Assembly: GCA_040954595.2 (NCBI GenBank)
Contig: CM082578.2
Span: 4,588,001-4,652,000 of the forward strand
Direction: 5' to 3'
Source: Balanoglossus misakiensis
Lineage: Eukaryota > Hemichordata
DNA length: 64,000 nt
Part shown: positions 1 to 9,059 of the stretch, in pieces
Position numbering within the stretch: the first letter of the stretch is position 1
Layout of the letters: every line of letters begins with the position of its first letter
The notes under the pieces: model-generated
What the model was told of the DNA's origin: nothing
The model's input: only the letters and a program-made list of their open reading frames with translations
The model's database searches: none
Position numbers and translations under genes: made by a program

Positions 1-107
1 TCTTATTGCAACGATACATTATTATATACTTCAATTACTTTAAGAAATTTAGAATTGAGGTGTGGGAACCCTCATTCCCTATAATGCATACAGTGTACAT
101 ACATGTA

Positions 108-285
108 GGATCAGGACGGATGTTTTCGGCGTGGGGGGGGTCATCATATTTTTGGGTCTGTCAAAGGGGGGGGTCATCATTTTTTGGTGCTGGGTGAAGG
201 GGGGTCGGCCTGATTTTGAAAACCGATGACACAAACTTGCCGACCCCCCCCCCCCCAGCCGTAAAAACTGAACGGTCCCTAATCT
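108..285. repeat. G/C-run dispersed repeat
   Basis: Two imperfect tandem units begin with a run of seven or eight G followed by TCATCAT. They are followed by a G-run near 200 and a run of about 14 C at 245-258. The right edge resembles the end of a DNA transposon, but no matching opposite terminus is visible in the window. The flanking 286-677 shows no coding or repeat signal I can name. Polymer runs of this length are also prone to assembly error. Confidence 0.4.
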
Positions 286-756
286 AAGTTGAAATACACA
301 GAAAAGGGATAATACCAGCTTTTTCTGTAGATTTAGTCCTGTTTGCAAAGGTACCTTCAATTTTAGGCTTCTGCATCATTGTGTCAATATTACAGCGTGG
401 GGAGGGCAACTTCGCGATTTGTAGCGTGCACTACGAATGATGAGCTCTGATGATGCCGGAACCGAACGTTCTCTGTGCATGCAAGCTCTTTTTCGAATAT
501 GATTTAAAAACCACAAGAATAGTCTAAAACGAGATTTATGCAACAAATCGGAAATGCTAGTATTCCGTCAAACATCGTGAAGGTTGGATTATTTCACCTT
601 GAGTGTAAAAAATCTATTTAATATTTCAGCAATCAATAGTTAGGATATATCGATTAAATATGCTTGGGCCGGGTAGGTTATCTCAATGGAAATGTCAGAC
701 GATCGCTCTTAGACGGGCGCTTTGTGTTTCCCCTGTTGGTCGGTAGACCAATCTGA

Positions 757-822
757 TTAAAATCAGATGTAGGGTACATTGTACGTCGACGTCTTTTACT
801 TACGCGGTACGGTATATCAGAT
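757..822 (-). mobile_element. MITE fragment at the edge of the inverted duplication
   Basis: This segment contains the AATCAGAT-AGGGTAC terminus and the inner GTAAGTAAAAGACG block of the small palindromic element seen complete at 8517-8619. The same terminus occurs at 19139-19165, at the equivalent end of the right arm of the receptor duplication. The element therefore marks the boundary of homology on both sides. Confidence 0.6.
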
Positions 823-937
823 TGTCGGCCGACGTGACAGACGGGCACCTTTAACGTGCACCGCTTAGATGTTTTGCAAATCAGAGCCGAAAAGTTCAAA
901 TAGTGCGAAAAAGTGAGAAAAGTAACATTGGTCTTAC

Positions 938-1757
938 CACTGGCGGTTTCACACTGTTGTCGGACATTCTCGTGTGGCCAGTCTCTTGGACATTTGCGCG
1001 TCGCCATGACGTTATACCTTCCACCAGCAGCGGGCATACAATATTCTGGCAGCCATATTTCATCCGGGTCAGGCACCTGTCTACTGTCACCAAAGCATCT
1101 GTCTATGTAATCGTGACAACAGTCTTCACGCACTAAGCATTCAGGCTCACAGCTACACATTGTATTGTCATGTTCTCTCAGTTTCACGGTGGCGGTGCCG
1201 TTGCAAACCAGGCCCCTCGGCGTGAGGCACGAGTCCATACGAAATCCCGTGTTTGGATAACGGCACTGCAGTGACTCTGCATCCAAAAAATAATTTTGAG
1301 GAGCTAGAGTTGGCGCGGCTGTGCTGCTTGACGTCACTGACGGTCGGGAACGTGTCGTTGATGATGATGAGAAGGATTTCGCCGTAGTCGTTAAGGTTTT
1401 CGTTTCTTGGGACTTCGGTTGACTGGTTGTTGTCAGAGGCCTCCCGTGGACGAAAGAGTCTTCAATCGTTGTCGACTGCAATGTAGAACGACCCGTCGCT
1501 AGATCTGAGGCTACGCTGGGCTTGGGTGTAGTGCTTAGTGGAGATATTGGCACGGTCTTCGTGATTATTCTGGGGGTGTGTCGAGATGGTTTTGTCACAG
1601 GCGCGCTCGTGAAGTCATCATCATGTTTCTTGTTCGTCATTCCAGTGGAACTCGAAGGCGTCGTTCCATAGCCTGTATCAGTGGTACGCGTCCATGCCAT
1701 CATCGTATCTCCTTTGATGATTAAAACCAAGCAGCAAAAACACCAAACTGCTTTCAT
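938..1757 (-). CDS. partial paralogue: somatomedin-B receptor exon 1
   Basis: This is a second copy of the first exon of the receptor at 18200-21938. It encodes 273 codons plus one base: a signal peptide starting MKAVWCFCCLVLIIK, a Ser/Thr-rich mucin-like stretch, and a somatomedin-B-like cysteine module around CSCEPECLVREDCCHDYIDRC. The frame is fully open and one codon longer than the other copy. It ends in an intact GTAAGA donor. I chose the ATG at 1757 because the signal peptide begins there and a good acceptor-like tract ends just upstream. No second exon with the cysteine repeats and seven helices follows within the window (938 down to 1). The copy may be truncated, may splice outside the window, or may be an orphan secreted product made by reading through the donor to a stop at 678. 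Confidence 0.65.
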
Positions 1758-2433
1758 AATGTATGCGTCATTCAATCTGGAATAACACCCAGAAAGAAAG
1801 AATTTAAGAATATAAAGGCAAAATTGACTTTGGTGATTTCTGAATTTTGTCGGCCATTTCACATCCCGACTCAAAATCAGACCAAACCCGAAATACGTAA
1901 TAGAGCGACCCGATGTCCGTAATCACGTAAAATTAAAACAAGTAAGCAGTCAATACTATGCAAACATAAACATATCAAGACATCAGAGTACGTTTTACTA
2001 TTATGTTTGACTCTGTGAAGTTTAATCGAAGTCTTCATCAACGACCTACCCCTACGTTGCATACAATGTAGATCAGTTTTAGTACTTTCTTGTGATTATC
2101 GTTTTCCACCTGCTCGTTCCAAAAATACAAATACGAGCATTATCTGCGGTGCTGTTACAGTCGCCGTGCACGACGTAGAGCGCAACAATTGCCTGCTGAG
2201 AAACATAGTCGAATTTTCGAGCTTTGATTCGACTCACAAGTAAATGCATTTTAAGTGTATATGCATTTGCGTGTCATTGAAAATCCGCTTGCAGTTGAGT
2301 ATACTTACCACAATTGAGAACAAGTGTTTTCTTCAGTCAGTTGCGTGATTCACCTATGTTAGTGGCTTGTTGAGTGCTCCCTGAAAATCTTCCCTCAAAA
2401 GATTCGTCTAGAGTAAGAATAACAGATTTGAGG

Positions 2434-2435
<2 letters not shown>

Positions 2436-2467
<32 letters not shown>
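2436..2467. repeat. (TA)n(TG)n dinucleotide repeat
   Basis: A short (AT)n run is followed by (GT)n. It lies in the 5' flank of the duplicated receptor copy. The right arm keeps only a shorter TA run near 17513-17526, so the two arms differ here by repeat slippage. Confidence 0.8.
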
Positions 2468-2942
2468 GTGTTGGTAAATGATGAAATTGATTGGTCGACG
2501 TCTTCAAGGCTGATATTTTCATATGTGCTTCCTAAGATATCGACTAGCCAATAGAAATCATACAACTGTACATAAATTCATATTAACGTTACAACCACAT
2601 TTATCCATCAATAAATTCAGTACAATTTTCTACAAATTCCTAGTAAATCAAATTATCCCCAAATTAGCCTGTACGTTAATCCGATACATCAAAAAAACAC
2701 TTCGCTTCGAAGCTTGACTGCATAGAAACCGACATGTAACAAGGTTGGCTGTTTTACTTTTTAACAAAACTCGCATACCTTGCAAAATCCTGCTTAATAC
2801 TTTCTGTTCATCGGCGTGAAAACCTAGGAGTCCCAACTACACCACCGATCATCTCGACTGGTCCGATAAAAAGTGCTCGATACTTAATAGCGGGATATAA
2901 AGTAAAGGTAGTTGGATAAACGAAAGGCGGTATACTTAGTAA

Positions 2943-2995
2943 TCTCTACAACGTTGTTTTGTGAGTCACTGAAATCACTCATCAGGAGACTAAAC
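2943..2995 (-). ncRNA. degenerate hammerhead ribozyme motif
   Basis: On the minus strand the order is: stem-I strand TAGTCTC, core box CTGATGA (2985-2979), a damaged stem II ending GACTCAC, AAAA where GAAA is required, the self-complementary CAACGTTG, and TA-GAGATT that can pair back to the stem-I strand. The G-to-A change in the GAAA box and the stem II mismatches predict loss of self-cleavage. It is flanked by the same sequence as the copies at 4.5, 15.8 and 33.2 kb. Confidence 0.6.
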
Positions 2996-3228
2996 TGGCG
3001 AAAATCCGATACGTCTAGAAAACGCTTCGCTTCGATATGATGCTTGATTACTTAGAAACCGACGCCCACATCATCACACCATTCAAGATGTGTCTAGAAT
3101 TGCCATCATCAAAATCAATAAAATGGACCACTTGCTCCGCAGAAAAATACTAGAGTCAATGGGAATAACAAAATATTAATATCGATTGTGCATTTTGTGA
3201 TATAAGCTCCAAACTTGGCCCAGATGTC

Positions 3229-3425
3229 TATCTCGCTGCCATTTTTCCATTAATTATGTTTGATACAAGACACCGTTTATGTTAATGTACATGTGTACAT
3301 GTATATGTAGTGAATGAACGTTCAACCACGCACAACTTCCACCCCGTTTGTATGATATGAGAGTAAAAACTCGCCCAAAATGAATAAATGGTAGAGACCG
3401 ATTATTCATTTTGTTGATTTTTATC
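3229..3425 (+). mobile_element. half copy of TTAA-type foldback element
   Basis: The segment runs from CTCGCTGCC through the inner motif GAACGTTCAACCAC to the ATTATTCATTTTG centre. It matches the left half of the complete foldback elements at 10999, 49115 and 51062. The right half is missing, and other repeat sequence starts at about 3430. Confidence 0.65.
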
Positions 3426-3436
3426 ATTATCGTGTC

Positions 3437-3530
3437 TGCAAGCAGCGTAAATTCAAGCGGAAGCGAGAAAAAGCTCTATAGCCCCTACAGCTGCCATATT
3501 TCACATATTTTTTTCCACAGTGAAATACTT
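3437..3530 (-). repeat. fragment of dispersed repeat R
   Basis: The segment contains GCGTAAATTCAAGCGGAAGC and the following block ending in TTTTTCCACAGTGAA. The same block recurs at 5352-5440 in this orientation and, inverted, near 15968, 16296, 24628 and (partial) 41515. It abuts the 3' tail of the LINE fragment. Confidence 0.6.
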
Positions 3531-3547
3531 CGAATATATTCCCTTTC

Positions 3548-3985
3548 AATAATAATAATAATAGTAATATTTATTTCTTACACGCACTACAATACGTCTC
3601 AGTGCGAGTTACAAAAGACGGTGATAAAAGAATCATAAAAAGCAGCAGAAAAATTAAAAAAGTCTCAGTTAAAATTCCCAATTAAAAGTCCGTCTAAAAA
3701 AACATACAGAAGATGATCCTAAAAAATTCAATCACAAGTATGATTAAAAAGATGAGTTTTTAAACGACATTTAAAACAGTCAACAGATCTGGCGTTGCGA
3801 ATCACAGGCGGCAGCGAATTCCACAGAGCAGGTGCACAAACAGAGAATGATCTCTGCCCATATGCCTTATTAAAGTTTCCACGAGGTGGCACCAACCGCA
3901 AAGAGTCAGCTGATCTGAGATCTCTAATATTTTCACCATTAAGCCATATTACTTGCATCTGCTTAAGTTTTTCATCTCTTGGTGA
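3548..3985 (-). mobile_element. LINE 3' fragment, CR1/L2-like reverse transcriptase tail
   Basis: The minus strand encodes about 85 residues ending in a stop at 3728. They include YGQRSFSVCAPALWNSLP and a SVDCFKCRLKTHLF tail, the signature end of CR1/L2/Rex-type non-LTR ORF2 proteins. A short 3' UTR with AATAAA follows and ends in an (ATT)n tail at 3548-3565, as expected for a target-primed insertion. The fragment is 5'-truncated: the long CATA microsatellite begins immediately upstream. A short piece of the same ORF (core QMQVIWLNG) recurs near 24535-24595, and a related piece inverted near 41595-41660. Confidence 0.75.
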
Positions 3986-3990
3986 GTGTG

Positions 3991-4002
3991 CGTGTGTGTA
4001 TG

Positions 4003-4034
<32 letters not shown>

Positions 4035-4094
4035 TGTATGTATGTATGTATGAATGTATGTATGTATGTATGTATGTATGTATGTATGTATGTA

Positions 4095-4172
<78 letters not shown>

Positions 4173-4377
4173 TACGTACGTACGTACGTACGTATGTATG
4201 TATGTATGTATGTATGTATGTATGTATGTATGTATGTATGTATGTATGTATGTATGTATGTATGTATGTATGTATGTATGTATGTATGTATGTATGTATG
4301 TATGTATGTATGTATGTATGTATGTATGTATGTATGTATGTATGCATGTATGTATGTATGTATACATACATACATAC
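3991..4377. repeat. compound tetranucleotide microsatellite
   Basis: The array runs in order TATG, then TG/TGTG, then TGCG, then TACG, then TATG again, about 385 bp in all. Each block differs from the next by one substitution in the unit. The whole array alternates pyrimidine and purine. Long open frames across it on both strands are composition artefacts. Confidence 0.95.
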
Positions 4378-4469
4378 GAAGTATGCGGTTCGACTGGTCC
4401 GATACAAAGTGCTCAATACAAGAGTAGAGCGGAGTATAAAGAAGGGTAGTAGGAGAAACGAAAGGCGGT

Positions 4470-4528
4470 GAAATCTCTACAACGCTGTTGCGTGAGTCAC
4501 TAGACTCACTCATCAGGAGATAGACTAT
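4470..4528 (-). ncRNA. degenerate hammerhead ribozyme motif
   Basis: The minus strand has CTGATGA (4516-4510), a perfect seven-pair stem II GTGAGTC / TAGT loop / GACTCAC, then GCAA in place of GAAA, the near-palindromic CAGCGTTG, and TAGAGATT opposite the stem-I strand. A single A-to-C change in the GAAA box should abolish activity. Downstream sequence (4378-4470) is the same flank that follows the other copies. Confidence 0.65.
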
Positions 4529-4733
4529 AATAGCCCACTAGTCGCTTGGTGATTTTTAAATATCAATACTTTTTGTGTTTTCGGTGGTTTTTTGTCTTAA
4601 TAAATAAAAGCAATACTTTTTGCGTGCATGCTTGCCTTGAGCGTGTTTTTGGTAGTGAGGTGAGTTTCGAATTTGGGACTGAGCTTGTGGTTTCGGGTAG
4701 CGTCGACCAAGGGCTTTTCTTTGACTAGAATTT

Positions 4734-5360
4734 CAATGAAATATATATCGTTTGCGTCAATATCATACACTTTTTACCATGAAGTACTACTTAAGTCAGT
4801 CAAACCCCTATCTTTACGAGTGTAAATCTTGGCGTTGCTGGTCTAAGTGTATTTTCAATTCAGCTGATTTCTGCGGTCGTTCACTTCATAGACAAGGTGT
4901 CTTACCATTATGGTCAATACTCAATGATATATATTGTTGGTGCAATTTTCGGTTGGAGTTGAGGCGGCATTTTGCCTCAAGGTTTTTCCGTGCATAGTAG
5001 AATTGGTCTCTTGTAATTATGGATAATTGTAACTTGGAGAAGTTTGCATTCATACTGCCATGCCACAATCAGGTACAATTTGTATTTAGGCTAGCATTCA
5101 GTATACTGAATTTGGATCTGTTCATATAAATTGGACCGCTGTAAACGTTTACATCTTCCGAAATAGAAAATATATGAAATAAAATAAGTATAATTTACCA
5201 AAGGCTTTGAAGCGGCTTGTGACTGAGAGATAAAACATGGTACAGAAGGTCACATGATTCAAAGCCTAGGGTAATTGTCCATCTCTACAAGAGATGCGAT
5301 CACCATTGTAAGAGTAATCAACCAAATGATGGGTAAAAAATGCACCGACTGTCTAAGTAG
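4734..5360 (-). repeat. dispersed repeat R, copy 1
   Basis: A roughly 620-bp unit is found almost complete and inverted at 14925-15600, and in part at 16370-16870 and 24628-25400. Landmarks are the palindromic block AGTATACTGAATGCTAGCC and the motif CGGAAAAACCTTGAGGC on the complementary strand. It holds no long conserved frame. The best frame is about 60 residues and is shared only because the copies are similar. Confidence 0.8.
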
Positions 5361-5580
5361 CGTAAATTCAAGCGGAAGCGAGAAAAAGCTTTAAAGCCCC
5401 TACAGCTGCCAAATTTCACATATTTTTCCACAGTGAACACAATTCACCATTTGTAAGAGTAATCAACCAAACGGTGACAAAAAAGCCTTGCAAAGTAAGT
5501 TTTCCCAGCCTTGAATTTCTAAAAATCATCAAAGTTTTCTTCATTTTAGAAGAAAGCTATACATGCAGCTAGTATAGAGC
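5341..5580 (-). repeat. second block of repeat R
   Basis: The segment matches 16165-16400 in inverted orientation, including the AGGCTGGGAAAACTTAC block and the TTCTTCATTTTAGAAGAAAG region. The following 5581-5938 shows no recognisable coding sequence or repeat apart from AT-rich DNA. Confidence 0.65.
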
Positions 5581-5938
5581 GAGATATTAATATTTTCCTC
5601 GCAACGATCGACGGCGACAGTCACACATTAATCAGATCAAAATTCAAATCATCAATATTACTAAGATATCATTGATTTTCCTAATAAAGCTCTACAACAT
5701 GCAGGGATTACGGGATGGGATCGGAAGCCATACACAGCCAACACTCAAGTCACTGACATCAGACAAATGGCATTCAGAACGTAGCAATAACAATTTTAAT
5801 GAACATTAAAATATTTTAGAAGAACATTAAAACAGCAAAGGTGGAAAAACGCAATTCAGTCTCTCAAAATTAATAACAAAGTGTTCGATCGCGGCCCCCA
5901 TCACCGGCGGTGCCCCATACCCGGAAGTCTCGCTAAGA

Positions 5939-7225
5939 CTACTCGCTATCCGAATCATACATCACAAACGGACGCGGACGTTTCCTTGCGGCTCCAGCTC
6001 CAGCCGTCGATGGCATGCACATATGTATAGTGCAGTTGTTAAAAACTGTGGCTGGAGCTGCTTGTTGTTTGAATGGACCGGGTTTTGTGTCTTCAGGAGT
6101 GCTACTGCTGGGCTTGCTTAGAATTGCTGAAATGCGCCGGTGATCCTCAAACGAAACGGTGTCGTAGTGTTGTAGACTCGAGACGTTTTTGTGTCAGGTT
6201 ATTTTTATGATCTGTTGTGGTGGGATTCCTGCCTTCGTCTGTGTTTGAACGGTTGTCTTCCGTACAGAATGATTTGTTTTTCGCCCACCAAACTTCATTG
6301 CAGCTGCAGCTCGTGGCATAAATGAGGCGATTTTATTTTTCCCCATCGGTCGATCGAAATACCACACGAATGAGTTGATGTCGACTGCGGGTAACGGTTG
6401 CAGATAGAATGGGCTGTCCAGGGTACATTTTTCGATCGGGCGGTGTTGAACGTGCTCGCGATAAATTCTGATAGGGTTTCTGGTAGAATCGGCAACAGAG
6501 AACATGCGAGGTGGTACGGCACGACGATCTCCATATGTTCCATCGCGTGTTTTGGTATCGCGTTCCCGGAACTCTAAAAAATCGAGGCCAGAGCTATCCC
6601 TTTGGATAGTGATGTCTCCGAAGCACAGTTTTCTGTGCTCGTCCCGACCGCGTAGACCGAAGTGCTTCGTGAATAAATACCACAGAGTGAAATTCAAGGT
6701 GTCACCGTCAGCGCTGCCAAGTTTGCCTTCTTTCCACATTGCCTCCTCTTCTTCTGGAGATATAGCTTCACTGGCACGACTGCCAGAGCCCATGCCAGAC
6801 TTCTTTAGCTGCATCCGTTTAGCTTTAATTGCGTCATTAGTCAACGCGAAGCTCTTGTCATTCAACGACACCCCGTAGTTGTTTTGCGTGAGGAAGCGCT
6901 CCACGCTATACTTTACAGCTGAAACAGAGCCTGGTTCGTAGTCAGTGCCGTCAGCTTTTTTGAGATTGACGAAGAATGTTGCTAGATATTCGTTCAACGT
7001 CTTGGGTGGTATTTCCGCTAAGTTGCGAGTGTCCCCGTATTTGTTCTCAATGAAACGCCGTACCTTTGCTACGTCTCGCTCAGTCGTACGAACCGTGCTC
7101 GGTTTTCTTTGCGATTTGATGAAATCGTTCACACTTGCCAAATCATCTTCACCAACTGTTGCCTCGCTTTCTCCTTCGAGTCCGAAAAGTAAAACATCTA
7201 ATTCGTCTTTTGGAATTTCTTCCAT
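5939..7225 (-). pseudogene. Crypton tyrosine recombinase (DUF3504-type), nonsense-broken
   Basis: This is an intronless recombinase of 428 codons read from the first ATG at 7225; the frame is open back to 7252 without an earlier ATG. The N-terminal third looks like a SAM-like core-binding domain (TVRTTERDVAKVRRFIENKY). The catalytic domain shows the first Arg in FGLRGRDEHRKL (about residue 192), Lys in ERDTKTRDG (about 225), the HxxR box in TNHSVRKT (His 319, Arg 322), and the nucleophile region SLQHYD (Tyr about 354). One TGA at 6194-6196 interrupts the frame exactly where family members have the Gly of a G-H-K motif. It is one G-to-T change from GGA. Downstream the frame continues for 84 codons to an NNCTIHM block, a basic RKRPRP patch and the TAG at 5939. 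No other lesion was found, so inactivation looks recent. Cryptons have no terminal inverted repeats, and I could not define element ends. Confidence 0.85.
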
Positions 7226-9003
7226 CCACCGGATAATATCGTCCGCAGCCACAATGTATCGTACTCAGCGCAGTGAAGTGGAGCAGACGACAACTTTCGA
7301 ATCCCGCGCAATAAAAACAAAAGTAGATCCGGATATTGGACGCGTCTTCCAAATATGGTCACCGGGCCGGGGCGTGATAAGCAAAAAAACTGCACGGATG
7401 TGAGGGCGCTTTTCCCCATAGACTTTACATGGGCACGTGAATATAGGCATATGATAATGTCGGCTTTGTTTAGACGACAATCGCGATCGCGGCGTCAACA
7501 ACTTTTTGCTGGGGCGTTGATGCTTGTCGAAAATGCCATAGGAAATTAAAGGAACACGAGTCGAATTGCTGAAACAATAAAACAAATCGACAGTATGTCT
7601 TGATACTTTAGATCATGTATCAGTTCGACTCCGTCTGTAGTCGGTTACCCCTATTTATAGGGAAGTTCGGCCTTAAACGTGTAAATTGTATGGTTTTCGA
7701 TCCTATTCTACCGGTCTTAATGGATGACATTATTTTGGCAGTTAAGTGCTATAAGCATATTACATCCTACATCAAACCAAATCTTATTTTTTAGATTCAA
7801 GTACAGTAAAGCTTGTGATATTTTTGACCATTAGATTTTGTTTACTTCCAAACGCATAAAAACACACCAGTTGTGGACGATACAATATTATTTAATATGT
7901 CGAGAATAGTGTTCGTCATGCCATTAATATTGTCAAAAATGTGTGTTAATTGTAGATACCCAACTAAATACACAAACAGTTGGGCTTTAGATTGGTAAAT
8001 GGAAAAGCTGGTCTGGTTGCAATTTTCTGGGATTAGGTGGCCCGATTCTCCCAACAAGAGACTTGGAATGTTATGTACTTTTATTCTAATATATCAATGT
8101 GTAAAGATCTGACTTTGTCTCTTTAAATAAAGAACCGGGGTACATGATAGTACTGTACAAGTATGACCGAGAGGGTTTGTGTGTCAAGCCTCTCCTGCAT
8201 AGAAAAAAACAAACAAACAAAACTAAAGGTAAGAAAGCTAGTGGGCACGCCATACGAACGCATGTATGCGCAAACGACCCAAAGAAGTGTGTGCATTGCT
8301 CACCCGAAGCATATTTGGTTAATGGTATGATTTTTGGCAAAATAGTCCAGTCGATCGTTTGTTTATGTAAACCTGACCACTGACCAGTTTTTATCATCGA
8401 ACACTGATGCTAAGATGTCGGGAATTTCGCTGATTTGAACAATCGGGTGGCGATAGTAGTTTCTTTCTGTGCAGGAGCGGCCGGTCGTACATGAGCAGTG
8501 CTACATTTCTGTGTGAAATCAGATGAAGGGTACGGCGATGTGTTTTACTTGCGCGGCACAGCAGCATAAGAATACCGTACCGCGCAAGTAAAAGACGTTG
8601 CTGTACCCTTCGTCTGATTTGAATGACACACAGATACAGCTCAGCGATACAACTATATATTCAGACAATTAGTGAGTGACTTTGGTGTCTGAAAATTGAT
8701 ATGCGGCCGCGTCTAGTGACCAATATTGTCGGTACAGAACAAGAACTAAAAAAATCGACGTCTCCACTTTTTAGCAGACTGATTCGTGGATGTATATATA
8801 GTTTATGAACTTCATCCGTCGATGGAGGTATACTGATTAGTTATACTTAGGATGAGCAAATGATACCACCGCAATAGCACTACCGGTATTGAAAAGACTG
8901 CCAAGTATAAATCCAGACATAAATGAAAACTGCATATACATGTAAGTCCGTGTAATAGGTGGGTTTATATCTTCCATTCCCATTGGAGGGTCAAGAGTCG
9001 GAC
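7226..9003. other. intergenic stretch between Crypton and WASP 3' end
   Basis: Apart from the small palindromic element at 8517-8619, I see no exon with plausible codon use or splice sites. It should hold the WASP 3' UTR at its high-coordinate end. I did not find a convincing minus-strand AATAAA close to the stop codon. Confidence 0.5.
8517..8619. mobile_element. palindromic MITE
   Basis: The ends AATCAGATGAAGGGTAC and GTACCCTTCGTCTGATT are inverted repeats. The inner arms (TTTTACTTGCGCGG / CCGCGCAAGTAAAA) also pair. Only about 100 bp long and non-coding. Parts of the same element lie at 757-822 and 19139-19165. Confidence 0.75.
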
Positions 9004-9059
9004 CTATTCATCCCAATCGTCATCGTCATCGAAGTCGTCCTCATCAAGATCTTCTTCAT
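9004..9059 (-). CDS. WASL: WASP exon 11: acidic Arp2/3-binding tail
   Basis: DEEDLDEDDFDDDDDWDE followed by TAG. The penultimate-region Trp in a run of acidic residues is the hallmark of the Arp2/3-binding A motif. Confidence 0.95.

Larger units (their letters stand above)
823..2999 (-). repeat. left arm of a large inverted duplication
   Basis: Read on the minus strand, this stretch matches 15780-19139 on the plus strand. The match covers a hammerhead-like motif, a promoter-proximal region with TA/TG dinucleotides, the 5' flank and first exon of the somatomedin-B receptor, and a little intron. The right arm carries about 1.16 kb of extra repeat sequence at 15968-17128 that is absent here. 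Divergence is low and mostly substitutions, so the duplication looks fairly recent. Confidence 0.8.

Noticed and set aside
3728-4513. Long open frames on both strands across the CATA/TATG array
   Set aside because: They are periodic translations of a microsatellite. Only the 85-residue C-terminal part on the minus strand is real protein-coding ancestry (LINE).
4752-5068. Matching 60-80-residue frames in the R repeat copies (4.9 and 15.3 kb)
   Set aside because: Both are short, on whichever strand the repeat happens to be open, and other copies carry stops; they reflect DNA similarity, not conserved protein.
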